Assembly (NCBI GenBank): GCA_002359185.1
Contig: DEML01000003.1
Coordinates: 1-64,000, forward strand
Direction: 5' to 3'
Origin: Planctomycetaceae bacterium UBA2671
GTDB lineage: Bacteria > Planctomycetota > Planctomycetia > Planctomycetales > Planctomycetaceae
Length of the DNA stretch: 64,000 bases
The notes under the pieces: generated by a model
What the model was told of the DNA's origin: nothing
The model's database searches: none
Seen by the model: the letters and a program-made list of their open reading frames with translations, nothing else
Translations under genes and position numbers: made by a program
Shown here: one piece after another, positions 1 to 9,261 of the stretch
Layout: the number at the start of each line of letters is the position of its first letter
Position numbering within the stretch: position 1 is the first letter of the stretch

Positions 1-108
1 GGTTATGCAGGGACGACTAACTAAGTCGATAATCAGAGTGGTTCAAGTGTTTTATCAGTCTCTTTGAGGAATGACTGTTCGCTGAGTTTATTTCAGGGAG
101 CGGTCGCA

Positions 109-1215
109 CTATGAACTGATCTGAACAACCGCCTGACCGAGTACTTCTGGTATAGGAGTGATTCCCAGTCCAGGTTCTTTGCTGGTTGTCATAAAGCCCT
201 GATGTCGTTTGGGAGCTCCAAGAGCTGTTTCGACAGTGACATAACTATTGAAGTCTGTGCTGGTAAACCGAAACTCCTCTGGAGTACTATGGGCGAAATG
301 TGCGATTGCAGCTGTGGCAATATCTCCGCCCCAGGAATCTTCGAGAGTCATTGCGATCCCCATTGAAACGCACAGGTCCCGAGCCTGTCTGGCTCGGGTT
401 AAGCCTCCGAGCTTGCTGATTTTTAAGTTGACAACATCCATAGCCAGATCTTGCTTGGCTCGCATCAACATCGCCAGACTGTCGATGTTTTCGTCGAGTA
501 TGAAAGGGTGATTGGTATGTTGGCGAATAGCGAGGCACTCTTCATAGGTTAAGCAGGGTTGCTCGATATAAACATCCAGATCTTTTACCGCTCGTACGAC
601 TCTCATCGCTTCATGCTGTGTCCAGCCGGTGTTGGCATCAGCGACGAGTCGCTCCTGAGCCCCCAGAACGGCGGAGACTGCCCGGATGCGTTCGATATCG
701 GTATCAGGATCCCCGCCAACTTTGAGTTGGAATCGTGTGTAGCCTTCGTTTCGATACTGATTGACATTGTGAGCCATCTCGTCTGGTGGTAACTGAGAAA
801 TTGCACGATAGAGTCTGACGGACTCCCCGAATCGTCCTCCCAGTAAAATCGAGACCGGCAGGTTTGTTACTTTTCCCAGAATATCCCAGCAGGCAATATC
901 GATTCCCGATTTGACATAGGGATGGCCTTTAAATGCGGCGTCCATACGGTGATTCAGCTGACTCAACTCGCGTGGATCCATACCGATCAAATGGGGGCCC
1001 AATTCACGGATTCCCGCGCGAACTCCTTCGGCATAGGCGGGAAGATAATACGGTCCTAACGGGCAGACTTCGCCATAGCCTTTCATTCCGCAATCTGTTT
1101 CCACACAGACAATCGTACTGTCGAATACTGAGACCGATTTCCCTCCTGACCACTTGTAAGATCCTTCTTTCAAGGGCAAGTTTACCTGATAAGCACTGAT
1201 ACAGGATATTTTCAT
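109..1215 (-). CDS. Enolase-superfamily dehydratase, cis-3-hydroxy-L-proline dehydratase-like
   Basis: Mandelate racemase/muconate lactonizing enzyme fold, about 368 residues. Counting from the ATG at 1215, the catalytic lysines are K165 (in FQLKVGGD) and K265 (in NLKISKLGG). The metal ligands are D193 (VADANTGW), E218 (YIEQPC) and D241 (ILDEN). The opening segment VFDSTIV, the stretch [15 protein letters not shown] and the closing [17 protein letters not shown] match my memory of characterised cis-3-hydroxy-L-proline dehydratases, which make delta1-pyrroline-2-carboxylate from cis-3-hydroxyproline. A TTG four codons upstream (1227) is also open, but the ATG gives the usual MKI start; neither has a clear Shine-Dalgarno site. 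It is the last gene of the leftward run, 50 bases after nadR. The fold is certain and the substrate is likely by family resemblance. Another acid-sugar dehydratase remains possible. Confidence 0.85.
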   Translation of the reverse strand: MKISCISAYQVNLPLKEGSYKWSGGKSVSVFDSTIVCVETDCGMKGYGEVCPLGPYYLPAYAEGVRAGIRELGPHLIGMDPRELSQLNHRMDAAFKGHPYVKSGIDIACWDILGKVTNLPVSILLGGRFGESVRLYRAISQLPPDEMAHNVNQYRNEGYTRFQLKVGGDPDTDIERIRAVSAVLGAQERLVADANTGWTQHEAMRVVRAVKDLDVYIEQPCLTYEECLAIRQHTNHPFILDENIDSLAMLMRAKQDLAMDVVNLKISKLGGLTRARQARDLCVSMGIAMTLEDSWGGDIATAAIAHFAHSTPEEFRFTSTDFNSYVTVETALGAPKRHQGFMTTSKEPGLGITPIPEVLGQAVVQISS

Positions 1216-1265
1216 TTTTTTGGTCAATCAATAATAAGGGGAATGACGGGTCGAAATAATCCCGA

Positions 1266-2291
1266 TCAATTCAATGGCAGCCAATTAAGGAGTTGATCGC
1301 CTAAAGGACGATATTTATCAAAGTTCTGCAGGATATTATTAACAATATTCAAGCGTTCTTCCAAAGTCCCAATGAGTGTAATGAACGGAAGATGTCGTAG
1401 TAATAGATCGGACTTGATTTGCTCCTGGAAGACCTGACGATCTGCATCACCGGATCGATCCCACGTATCATCGTATGGAATTTCAGCCCCGCAGAGGAAG
1501 AATAAGTCATACCTGTTTTTCGTTTCTGAGGCGAGTTCGGCTAATCGTGGATGGACCTGATTGTGATAAGCCATCGAAAACATAGAAGTGGTAGTCGCAT
1601 CGGTATCGACGAAAAGAAATCGATTCGCTTGGTGGATAAGGGCATTTTCTCTTTGACGATGGACTTCTGCAATTTCGATCATTTGCTCCATTGTTAGTCG
1701 TCTTTCACTGTGATGTTTCTCCCAGTACTCTCTACCGTACTCGGGCATCCAGACAGTCTCATGAATGTTGGCTAGTTCACGGGCCAAGGTCGTTTTACCA
1801 GTCGAAGGAGCTCCCAGAAAAACGACTTTTGTGATTAAATCCTGATACACAACTGGAGCAAGATATTTTCGATTCTGAAAAGGATTATCACGTATTACCG
1901 TTGCGGAGACAGGGATTTGGGTGCGTTTCGAATCGACACGACGGTCGTTTGCTCCTAATGCTTCACTGACATGCTGACCATAAAATTCACTGGAATAGAA
2001 GTTCGTGATGGCCTGTGTCCCCAGTTTCTTCAAGAGATACTGCTCATGTCTGAGTCTGATATCGGGAGTATCACCCACTTCCATCGGACCATCCCAAGCC
2101 TCGATGATTTCGATTTGTGGATAGAGTTGTTTTATCCATCCCGCACGGACAGGAAGGGGGATGGTGGTGACCTCAGGAGAATGATAGATCATAACGATCA
2201 CATGCTCGTTTTCTTGAAGAGCCGTTTCAATGAGGAGTTGATGCCCCTTGTGTAAGGGGGCAAACTTTCCGAGGACCAGGCCTGAAGTCAT
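1266..2291 (-). CDS. nadR: Bifunctional NadR-type NMN adenylyltransferase / ribosylnicotinamide kinase
   Basis: Cytoplasmic two-domain enzyme of 341 residues. The N-terminal nucleotidyltransferase domain has GKFAPLHKGH (residues 8-17) and the second signature SATVIRD (about 129-135). The C-terminal P-loop kinase domain has Walker A GAPSTGKT (160-167). Together these phosphorylate nicotinamide riboside to NMN and adenylate it to NAD. The N-terminal helix-turn-helix of the enterobacterial NadR repressor is absent, so this is an enzyme and not a regulator. Its ATG overlaps the stop of the pnuC gene by four bases (ATGA at 2288-2291), which implies translational coupling. Transporter plus kinase makes a complete salvage route for imported nicotinamide riboside. 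Confidence 0.9.
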   Translation of the reverse strand: MTSGLVLGKFAPLHKGHQLLIETALQENEHVIVMIYHSPEVTTIPLPVRAGWIKQLYPQIEIIEAWDGPMEVGDTPDIRLRHEQYLLKKLGTQAITNFYSSEFYGQHVSEALGANDRRVDSKRTQIPVSATVIRDNPFQNRKYLAPVVYQDLITKVVFLGAPSTGKTTLARELANIHETVWMPEYGREYWEKHHSERRLTMEQMIEIAEVHRQRENALIHQANRFLFVDTDATTTSMFSMAYHNQVHPRLAELASETKNRYDLFFLCGAEIPYDDTWDRSGDADRQVFQEQIKSDLLLRHLPFITLIGTLEERLNIVNNILQNFDKYRPLGDQLLNWLPLN

Positions 2292-2872
2292 ATAGCCTCA
2301 CTCCTGTTACTCGAAAATGCTTTCCTCCACGCGAGTAGACCTATAACAGCCAGAATCAGAAAGACGGAATACAATCCAGCTGTTAACACCAGGTTCTTTT
2401 GCCAATATATCCCAATAGCAATGACATCAACAGCGATCCAGAAATACCATGATTCGAGTTTCTTTTGAGCCAGTAACCATTGAGCGATCAAACTTGCCAC
2501 CGTGGTGAAAGCATCTCCATAGGGGAATGTGGCATCGGTGTATTTGGCCATGCCAAAACCCCAGAGGGGTGTAATCAGGCCAGCAATGAGTATCCAAAAA
2601 CCCCTTTGCTGAGAAGTGAGGGTGGAAACTGGCAAAGCTTCTTGATTTTTTCCGCCGTACAGCCAGTGATGCCAGCCGTAAATTTGCATTCCAATATAAA
2701 CCAGATGAAGAATCAAATCCGAATAGAGTTTCACCTGATAAAAGATAATGACATACAAAATGACCTGAACCAGACCCGTTGGCCAGCACCAGATGTTTTG
2801 ACGGATCGTCAGCCAGACACATGCCAGTCCAAACAGGACTGCTGCAAGTTCAATTCCTGTCACGGTTGCCAC
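2288..2872 (-). CDS. pnuC: PnuC-type nicotinamide riboside transporter
   Basis: Inner-membrane protein of 194 residues, almost entirely hydrophobic helices. It carries the family motifs WCWPTGLVQ near residue 29 and QIYGWHHWLYGG around residues 63-74. PnuC proteins pass nicotinamide riboside by facilitated diffusion, and uptake becomes one-way once the substrate is phosphorylated. The gene for that kinase (nadR) overlaps this stop codon by four bases. The start is GTG at 2872, with GGGA about five bases upstream. It lies only 13 bases after the stop of the preceding serine hydrolase gene, so it is probably transcribed with the longer leftward operon. Confidence 0.92.
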   Translation of the reverse strand: MATVTGIELAAVLFGLACVWLTIRQNIWCWPTGLVQVILYVIIFYQVKLYSDLILHLVYIGMQIYGWHHWLYGGKNQEALPVSTLTSQQRGFWILIAGLITPLWGFGMAKYTDATFPYGDAFTTVASLIAQWLLAQKKLESWYFWIAVDVIAIGIYWQKNLVLTAGLYSVFLILAVIGLLAWRKAFSSNRSEAI

Positions 2873-2885
2873 TCAATCCCATTAA

Positions 2886-4133
2886 TTAATTATCATTGAT
2901 CGCGTCATATATGACAGGTTTGAGCAGCCATTCCGTATCAAATGTATAAGGCATTATCTGCTCGAGTGTGACAACGATCAGGCCGTCGTCATTCGGGCTG
3001 ACCCAGTAATGGGTGGAAGCGGCTCCTCCCCAGCCGTATTCCCCGACGCGGGCTGCAGGATCCCATTCGGTGTCGGCCGTGCGAACATTGAAACCGAAAC
3101 TGTAGCCTGTGCCATGTCGAACCTGTGAGCCGAAACTGATGGGAAAGGCAGCCTCGGGAAGTTGATTTGTCGTCATCAGCTTGATGGTTTCGGGAGACAG
3201 GTATCGCTTACCATTCCATTGGCCTCCGTTGGCAATCATAAGTAGGAATTTCATGTAATCAGCTGCTGTACCAACCAGTCCTCCGCCTCCAGATTGGACT
3301 GCTGGCATACTGTGATAGCGAGCATCTGTTTCGGAATTGGAAATCGGGATGAGACCGTCTTCACTGCGTTTGTAGTTGACGGCAAATCGATCTAGTTTTT
3401 CAACAGGAACATAAAAGCCGATGTCCGTCATATCGAGGGGATCGAAAAAGCGTTCCTGCAGAAACTCGCCGAATGGCTGGCCGGAGACTTTCTGGACGAT
3501 CAGTCCGAGGACATCAATGGAGTTGGAATAGATCCATTCTTCTCCCGGTTGATAAGCCAGCGGGACGGCTGCCAGTCGATTCACATAATCATCGAGATCT
3601 TTTGACTGCGAGAGTTTGGCCTTATTAAACGCTTTACCAACAGCATCGTCACCTCCGCGTCCAAAACCAGTTGTGTGACGCATTAAGTCGGCAACTGTGA
3701 TTTCTCGTTTCGGCTCGACCAGGCCCTCTTCTGTCCAGACCTTAACTGTGGAGAGAACGGGTACGTATTTGGAAGCGGGAGCATCGATTTCCAGTTTGCC
3801 TTCTTCGACAAGCACCATTGCTGCAGCGGTAGCGATTGATTTTGTCATGGAATACAGACGGACGATCGTGTCTTTTTCCATGGGCTTATCGTTAGCCAGA
3901 TCTCGATGCCCATAAGCTTCGAAGAAAACAACCTTGCTTTTGCGAGCGACAATTACCACTCCTCCTGCAAGTTTGTCATCCTCCAGCTGCTGATTCATCA
4001 ACTCATTGATCTGATTCAATTTTGAGGAAGACATCCCTACGGATTCGGGGGCAGCCAGAGGGAGATCAGCGGCATGTAACGGAATCGCTATCAGCAGCAA
4101 AAGACAAGCACTGAATGAGATACGACTAAACAT
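2886..4133 (-). CDS. Secreted serine hydrolase, beta-lactamase class C / esterase family
   Basis: Penicillin-binding-protein-like serine hydrolase, 415 residues from the ATG at 4133. That start is preceded by a good GGAG site and followed at once by a Sec signal peptide ending near HAADLP. An upstream in-frame extension lacks any such support. The catalytic SMTK motif is at residues 95-98 (in RLYSMTKS) and the YxN-type element is in WIYSNS. The closing segment HGTGYSFGFNV fits the usual third motif. The family contains esterases, D-aminopeptidases and class C beta-lactamases, and the sequence alone does not tell these apart. It lies 97 bases after the upstream oxidoreductase gene and 13 bases before pnuC. 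Confidence 0.85.
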   Translation of the reverse strand: MFSRISFSACLLLLIAIPLHAADLPLAAPESVGMSSSKLNQINELMNQQLEDDKLAGGVVIVARKSKVVFFEAYGHRDLANDKPMEKDTIVRLYSMTKSIATAAAMVLVEEGKLEIDAPASKYVPVLSTVKVWTEEGLVEPKREITVADLMRHTTGFGRGGDDAVGKAFNKAKLSQSKDLDDYVNRLAAVPLAYQPGEEWIYSNSIDVLGLIVQKVSGQPFGEFLQERFFDPLDMTDIGFYVPVEKLDRFAVNYKRSEDGLIPISNSETDARYHSMPAVQSGGGGLVGTAADYMKFLLMIANGGQWNGKRYLSPETIKLMTTNQLPEAAFPISFGSQVRHGTGYSFGFNVRTADTEWDPAARVGEYGWGGAASTHYWVSPNDDGLIVVTLEQIMPYTFDTEWLLKPVIYDAINDN

Positions 4134-4230
4134 TATGAGAACTCCGAGAATGAAACGAATCTCCAGATTTGAGACTGCATCATCACGAAATCTCAGCCGA
4201 ATTACTACTCTGAGAGAGTTCAATACGACT

Positions 4231-5301
4231 TTAACGTTTCAAGAAATCCTGAAATGAAACGGGTAATCCCGTTTCCACAGATTGTTGAGCAGCCAGGCAC
4301 ATCGCGACCGACCAGCGACCATCTTCGGCAGTGCAGGCGAGTGGAGTGTCGCTGTTGATGGTTTCGACCAGCATCGCGATTTGATCTTCGAGTTCGTAAA
4401 GCTCGCCGGTCATTTTTTCGATGGGGATCTCTTCGACATTGTCTCCATTGAACCCTCGTAGCGAAAATGTCGGGTGACGGGTGCGGTCCATGGCTCCACT
4501 CCAACTGGCCCACAATGCTCCTTTGGTGCCGGTGACTTTCACTGTTTGATGATGCTCGAAGGCACTGAGTGTTTGTGTCACAACGGCATAAGCACCTTTA
4601 TCGAACTTCATGATCGCACTGAAATTGTCCTGTAATTCGGGATGGTCGGGTTGCCGGGAGTTTGCGGAGGAGTAGACAGAAATGGGATCGCCACTTTGTG
4701 CGAGATACCAGCGAGCAAGGTCGAAAAAGTGGATTGGCTCTTCAAGAATCCAGTTCCCGACGCGGCTGATATCGTATCGCCATCCATCTGCTCCCTGTCG
4801 ATACGGATTGCGAGAAAGTTCGACTAACGCGTATTGGGGATCGCCAATGTAGCCCTCTTCGATGAGGTCTTTGACCTTGCCCCATAATGACGACAATCGC
4901 AATTCGTGTCCAACGGCAAAGATCCGCTTATGTTCTCTGGCGATGTTGATCAGGTCATCGCATTCGGACATCGAAATGGCCATTGGCTTTTCGAGTAACA
5001 GATGCTTTCCGGCTTTGAGTGCTTTCGAGGCAATTTCATGATGCAGATAACTGGGAACAACGATATCAACAATTTCAATGGAATCATCTGCCAGCAGGTC
5101 TTCGTAGTTTGAGTAAACTTTCGCGTCGGCATAAGTATCACGAGCTTCAGAGCAAGAGGCTTCGCTCCGTGCAGAGATGCCGACAAGTTCTGTGCCGTCT
5201 GTTTTATCAATCGCATCGGCGTGATGTTTGCCCCAGGCCCCGAAACCAATTAAGCCGAAACGAATGTTCTTGGTGGAATTGTCAGCTTGCTGCGTCATCA
5301 T
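4231..5301 (-). CDS. Gfo/Idh/MocA family oxidoreductase, cytoplasmic
   Basis: NAD(P)-dependent oxidoreductase of 356 residues with no signal peptide. The N-terminal Rossmann fold shows GLIGFGAWGKHHADAI (about 16-31), and the family EKP motif is in LLLEKPMAIS. The C-terminal alpha/beta domain is complete. These enzymes oxidise or reduce hydroxyl groups of sugars, inositols and related polyols. It follows the longer family member by 44 bases on the same strand, so the two probably act on one pathway. A divergent ROK regulator further supports a carbohydrate or related small-molecule catabolic role. The exact substrate cannot be read from the sequence. Confidence 0.88.
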   Translation of the reverse strand: MMTQQADNSTKNIRFGLIGFGAWGKHHADAIDKTDGTELVGISARSEASCSEARDTYADAKVYSNYEDLLADDSIEIVDIVVPSYLHHEIASKALKAGKHLLLEKPMAISMSECDDLINIAREHKRIFAVGHELRLSSLWGKVKDLIEEGYIGDPQYALVELSRNPYRQGADGWRYDISRVGNWILEEPIHFFDLARWYLAQSGDPISVYSSANSRQPDHPELQDNFSAIMKFDKGAYAVVTQTLSAFEHHQTVKVTGTKGALWASWSGAMDRTRHPTFSLRGFNGDNVEEIPIEKMTGELYELEDQIAMLVETINSDTPLACTAEDGRWSVAMCLAAQQSVETGLPVSFQDFLKR

Positions 5302-5345
5302 TTTCTTTCAAGTATGGATTGCTTTCGGTTGTCGCTTGTAAAGTT

Positions 5346-6686
5346 TTACATCTGAATTTCAAAACCGGGTCTGGCTTTGCGAGTGATGAACCGGTCGGCT
5401 TCGGAATCATTAATGAAGGTCTCGGTCTCAGGATTCCATTGAAGTTCTCGGCCTAATCGTAACGTCAGGTTAGCCAGGTGACATGTTGTGATAGTTCGCT
5501 GATGGGATGCCATATCGGAAACCGGTTGTTTGCGAGTCTTGATGCAATCGAAGAAGTTAGCCATGTGGGAATCCGGGGGAGGGCCGTCGTAAATGCGTTC
5601 GAGATAGTCTTTAGGCAGGGGATCCTTTTTCAAACGCTCAACGGGTAGTCCTGTGAGTTTACCGCGATTGACGAAAAAGCGGCCTTCGGTTCCTTCGAAG
5701 AGGATGCCGTTTTCTCCGCTGTTGATGACCATCGTGATGTCGTCGGGAAACTGGCATTGGACATCGAATGTCGATGGAGTATTGAAGGTATCGGTTCGAG
5801 TGGGATAACCGTTTTCATAGGGGACATGAAAGACGCCTTGTCCACGGACCCGTGAGGGACCGCTATCGAGTTGACCGATGGCCCACTGAGCGATATCGAC
5901 ATGATGGGCACCCCAGTCGGTCAGTTTCCCTCCTGCGTATTCGTACCACCAGCGGAAGGTCCAGTGTGTTCGTTCTCGAATATAATCATGTTCGGCTGCG
6001 GGACCTTGCCAGATATTCCAATTGAGTTCAGGGGGAGGAGAAGAGGTTTGGAATGGACCGCCGATATTGCCTGGATCGACTCCAATTACAATTCGCTGAA
6101 GTTTGCCAATGCGACCTTCCTGAACGAGAGCAACGGCAGTCGCAAAGCGATGATCAGACTCGGTTCGCTGTTGTGTGCCAACCTGCAAAATGCGTCCCGT
6201 TTTTTTGACGACATCAGCCATTAGACGGCCTTCATTGATCGTGACAGTTGCTGGCTTTTCGCAATAGACATCTTTCCCAGCCAGCATCGCTTCGATCGAC
6301 ATCTTGGCATGCCAGTGATCGGGCGTAGCAATGATCACGGCATCAATATCGTCGCTTTCAAGGGCTTTGCGGTAATCATCAGAGATTTGGCTATCTCCCT
6401 GACAGATCGTCTGGCAGGCGTAGGCTACTGCATCGGAATCGACATCACACACAATTCCCATTTCCGCATGCTGAACCGCTTGTTTGCCAATCGCGATCCC
6501 CCTGCCATTACGCTTAATATCTGGACGCCAACCCGCCCCCAGGAGTGCAATGCGTGGTTGTTCAAGGGCAGAGCGCTTCGAGGCTGGTTTTTCGTCGGCA
6601 CGTAATCCATACGTGCAAGCCGCAGCGAGTGCTCCCGCCGTTGCACCGAGAACATCGCGTCGAGTGAGCAGATGATCCAATCCCAT
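5346..6686 (-). CDS. Gfo/Idh/MocA family oxidoreductase with Tat leader
   Basis: Dehydrogenase of 446 residues from the exported subfamily common in planctomycetes. The N-terminus has a twin-arginine leader ([21 protein letters not shown], arginines 9-10). The Rossmann glycine motif (LLGAGW) and [10 protein letters not shown] then follow, together with the subfamily motif DHWHAKM. Tat export would carry it to the periplasm folded with its nucleotide cofactor. It is the first gene of the leftward operon. Its start is 26 bases from a GATATC-centred palindrome (6713-6724) that I propose as an operator. The reaction is certain only at the level of NAD(P)-linked sugar or polyol oxidation-reduction. 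Confidence 0.88.
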   Translation of the reverse strand: MGLDHLLTRRDVLGATAGALAAACTYGLRADEKPASKRSALEQPRIALLGAGWRPDIKRNGRGIAIGKQAVQHAEMGIVCDVDSDAVAYACQTICQGDSQISDDYRKALESDDIDAVIIATPDHWHAKMSIEAMLAGKDVYCEKPATVTINEGRLMADVVKKTGRILQVGTQQRTESDHRFATAVALVQEGRIGKLQRIVIGVDPGNIGGPFQTSSPPPELNWNIWQGPAAEHDYIRERTHWTFRWWYEYAGGKLTDWGAHHVDIAQWAIGQLDSGPSRVRGQGVFHVPYENGYPTRTDTFNTPSTFDVQCQFPDDITMVINSGENGILFEGTEGRFFVNRGKLTGLPVERLKKDPLPKDYLERIYDGPPPDSHMANFFDCIKTRKQPVSDMASHQRTITTCHLANLTLRLGRELQWNPETETFINDSEADRFITRKARPGFEIQM

Positions 6687-6712
6687 GATGAATTCCTTGC
6701 CTCTGAAGTTAT

Positions 6713-6724
6713 TTTGATATCAAA
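6713..6724. promoter_or_regulatory. Candidate ROK operator, leftward side
   Basis: Perfect 12-base palindrome TTTGATATCAAA just upstream of the leftward operon start at 6686. It shares the core TTYGATATCRAA with a second palindrome whose centre lies exactly 110 bases away, near the ROK gene. Paired sites in a divergent promoter region suit an autoregulated ROK repressor. Binding is inferred and not shown. Confidence 0.55.
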
Positions 6725-6820
6725 TTTATTCTGATCGCTAAAAAGTGGGAACGCAATAGTATCTGCAAACTTTTCAGGAAATCGAAGTTTCTTTCATTTT
6801 AGATTTGACTTGCAGGTTAT

Positions 6821-6836
6821 ATTTCGATATCGAAAT
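6821..6836. promoter_or_regulatory. Candidate ROK operator, rightward side
   Basis: Perfect 16-base palindrome ATTTCGATATCGAAAT, about 30 bases before the ROK gene start. It has the same GATATC core as the site at 6713-6724. The two are the only long palindromes in the 180-base divergent intergenic region. Confidence 0.6.
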
Positions 6837-6865
6837 AACTGCACATTCCTCGAAAGGAGTCCTTG

Positions 6866-7975
6866 TTGAATTCCCGCACTATTGAAAACACGATCGTTCG
6901 CGAGATTCGTCTGGCCAATGCGACTTCGCGGGTGCAGCTGGCGAAGCAACTGGGAATTGCTCCTTCAACGATGGGAATTCAAATCGACCGCCTCGTTGAG
7001 CAGGGGATCTTGAAAGAGTCTGTACCGGAGGAATGGGGGCTCGGCCGACCTCCAAAACTTCTGGAGCCGAATCCGACCGCTGGGCAGTTTATTGGTGTCG
7101 ATTTTGATGCCCGTCGCCTTCATGCGGTAAGCGTTGATTTTTCGCAGCAGTTATTGAAACAGCATTCGAGGGATCTGCCCAGTCAGGCAAAAGCAGCAGA
7201 TGTCATCCTGCAAATCCAGGAGGTAATCCGAGAGGTCCGGTTTCGGGGACGGAAACTTTTAGGCATCGGACTGGCGATTCCTGGAACACTCGATGAAGAA
7301 GCGACGACGGGGTTGCATTATCGATTCATTTCGGATTGGACGAATCTCCCTCTGAAGAGAATTGTTCAAGGTGCTTTTCGCGTACCCGTTTATCTGGAAA
7401 ACAATGTTCGCGTCATGGCGATGGCGGAACGCTGGTTTGGACAGGCGCGTAACATCCAGAATTTCATCTGTATTGGAATCCGGAGTGGAATCGGAGCAGG
7501 GATCTTTCTCAATGGCGAACTCTATCGTGGAAGCGGAGGCTTGGCGGGTGAAATTGGGACCTGGCCAGTTTGCGATTCTTCGTTGAATAAAAAAATTCAG
7601 GAATCAATCCCACTGGAAGACATCGCATCACTGCGAGCGATTCTGGAAACACTCAATACTTCCGTTGATGGTTTACTGGAGTCTGCTGAAAAGTGTGATT
7701 CTTCTGTATTGAAGATCCTGAAAATTGCAGCCTGTGCCGTTGGTCGCGTAATTTCTCAGATCTCATTGATGTTAAATCCTCAAAGGATCGTCATTGGGGG
7801 CCCGCTCGCAGAGCTCGAGGAGGCATTCATGAGTCCGCTATGCGAGGAAGTCCAAAGATGCCTGAATCAGCAAAGTGGACTGTTACCCGAAATTGTATCG
7901 ACACAGCTTGGAGAATTAGCAGGAGCAAAAGGCGCGGCTGCTTTATCGCTACATCGATGGGAACTCAAAGTCTGA
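6866..7975 (+). CDS. ROK family transcriptional regulator
   Basis: Regulator of about 369 residues. The N-terminal winged helix-turn-helix (SRVQLAKQLGIAPSTMGIQI) is followed by a ROK/actin-like ligand-binding domain with GIRSGIGAGIFLNGELYRG. Two TTG codons are adjacent. The second, at 6866, has AGGAG (6855-6859) at a six-base spacing, against three for the first at 6863, so I prefer 6866. The usual GEIGH motif reads GEIGTW here, and the CxCGxxGC zinc cluster that normally follows is missing. Sugar-kinase activity is therefore unlikely and the protein is best seen as a pure repressor. It heads a rightward group with the dioxygenase and MFS genes and faces the leftward operon. Confidence 0.88.
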   Translation: MNSRTIENTIVREIRLANATSRVQLAKQLGIAPSTMGIQIDRLVEQGILKESVPEEWGLGRPPKLLEPNPTAGQFIGVDFDARRLHAVSVDFSQQLLKQHSRDLPSQAKAADVILQIQEVIREVRFRGRKLLGIGLAIPGTLDEEATTGLHYRFISDWTNLPLKRIVQGAFRVPVYLENNVRVMAMAERWFGQARNIQNFICIGIRSGIGAGIFLNGELYRGSGGLAGEIGTWPVCDSSLNKKIQESIPLEDIASLRAILETLNTSVDGLLESAEKCDSSVLKILKIAACAVGRVISQISLMLNPQRIVIGGPLAELEEAFMSPLCEEVQRCLNQQSGLLPEIVSTQLGELAGAKGAAALSLHRWELKV

Positions 7976-8039
7976 ACTTTGGTGTGACAGGTTGTGACTG
8001 TCAATAATCGTTAAGATAAATTTCAAATAGGATATAAGT

Positions 8040-9077
8040 ATGATTTCAACATCCAATCATGATGCGTTCAATAAGACCGTCAGCCTGGGGGCTCCTGTGG
8101 GGCAGCAAGCCTATGGAGAGACGGTTTTTCCGTATGTTTATTTATCTGACACAGAAGTCGGAACAATCGCTGATGTCGTGGAATGGACCGGGAACAGAAA
8201 GACTGAGTTGCTGGATCTGGCGACAAAACATGGAACGATTTTATTTCGTGATTTTCCTATCAACACGGTCGAGCATTTCGATCAGTTTGTGGAAGCGTTG
8301 GGAATCGCAAACTTTCCTTACAAGAAATCGCTTTCCAATGCTGTGCGAATCAATAGAACGGAGCGAGTTTTCTCTGCCAATGAAGCTCCGCCGGAAGTGC
8401 AGATTTTCTTTCACCATGAAATGGCGCAAACCCCGTTCTATCCAGAATTCATTCTGTTTTATAGTGAGATCGCCGCAAAAGAAGGAGGAGCGACTCCGTT
8501 GTGTCGGTCGGATATTCTGATGGATCGACTTGCAGATGAACATCCTCAGTTTGTCACTGATTGTGAGCAGTATGGGCTCAAATACTCGAATGTAATGCCA
8601 GGAGCAGACGATCAGTTTTCGGGGATGGGGCGCAGCTGGCAAAGCACTTTAGGTGTGCAGACAAAAGCAGAGGCCGAGGCTCGTCTGCAGGAATTGAAAT
8701 ACAGTTGGGAATGGCTCGATAAAGATTGCCTGCGAGCGACAACACCCGTCTTACCTGCGATTATGACGCTGCCCGATGGTCGCAAAACGTTTTTCAATCA
8801 GTTGATTGCCGCATGGAGTGGCTGGAAGGACGAACGAAACGATCCTTCACGTGCCATCCGGCATGGTAACGAACAGCCTCTGGATACTGAGGCCGTGCAA
8901 TCCGCCATTCGTATTGCCGATGAAATTACTTTTGACATGAACTGGAAACCGGGAGACACCGTGCTGATTGACAATCGCGTCGTGATGCATGCTCGCCGGA
9001 CATTTGAAGGGCCGAGGAAAATTGTTGCTTCATTGGGGAATATGCAGACACATGCGTTTAAGGCTCCGAATTCATAA
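8040..9077 (+). CDS. TauD/TfdA family 2-oxoglutarate dioxygenase, SyrP-like
   Basis: Fe(II)/2-oxoglutarate-dependent oxygenase of 345 residues with no signal peptide. The facial triad appears as H125, E127 (motif FFHHEMAQ) and H317 (VMHARRTF). The acidic ligand is glutamate, as in SyrP and clavaminate synthase, where TauD has aspartate. This points to hydroxylation of an amino-acid-like or modified substrate and away from taurine desulfonation. ATG at 8040 has AGGA seven bases upstream. It lies 64 bases after the ROK gene and before an MFS carrier, which suggests uptake followed by oxidation of one compound. The substrate is unknown. Confidence 0.85.
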   Translation: MISTSNHDAFNKTVSLGAPVGQQAYGETVFPYVYLSDTEVGTIADVVEWTGNRKTELLDLATKHGTILFRDFPINTVEHFDQFVEALGIANFPYKKSLSNAVRINRTERVFSANEAPPEVQIFFHHEMAQTPFYPEFILFYSEIAAKEGGATPLCRSDILMDRLADEHPQFVTDCEQYGLKYSNVMPGADDQFSGMGRSWQSTLGVQTKAEAEARLQELKYSWEWLDKDCLRATTPVLPAIMTLPDGRKTFFNQLIAAWSGWKDERNDPSRAIRHGNEQPLDTEAVQSAIRIADEITFDMNWKPGDTVLIDNRVVMHARRTFEGPRKIVASLGNMQTHAFKAPNS

Positions 9078-9103
9078 AACAGATAGTGCAACTTCGCAGG
9101 GTG

Positions 9104-9126
9104 GCCCTGAAAGATTCTTTCAGGGC
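9104..9126. repeat. Intergenic hairpin after the dioxygenase gene
   Basis: Ten-base perfect stem (GCCCTGAAAG / CTTTCAGGGC) with a three-base loop, 27 bases after the stop. No T-tract follows on the plus strand, so a simple intrinsic terminator is doubtful. It could be a dispersed palindromic repeat or a Rho-region hairpin. A second small hairpin (GTGGAC-TTC-GTCCAC) lies at 9181-9195. Confidence 0.5.
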
Positions 9127-9261
9127 GGCGCAGCCGTAAGAAGTTCACTGCAGAATCGATCCTCAAACTGCAGTCCAATTGTGGACTTCGTCCACTAACC
9201 ATTCGGGGCACAGTCCCAAGATTAATTGACATTATCAAACATTCACTCGAGCGAGCCATCT

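Noticed and set aside
1..108. Possible gene end at the left edge
   Set aside because: No recognisable coding sequence in 108 bases; I see nothing to report.
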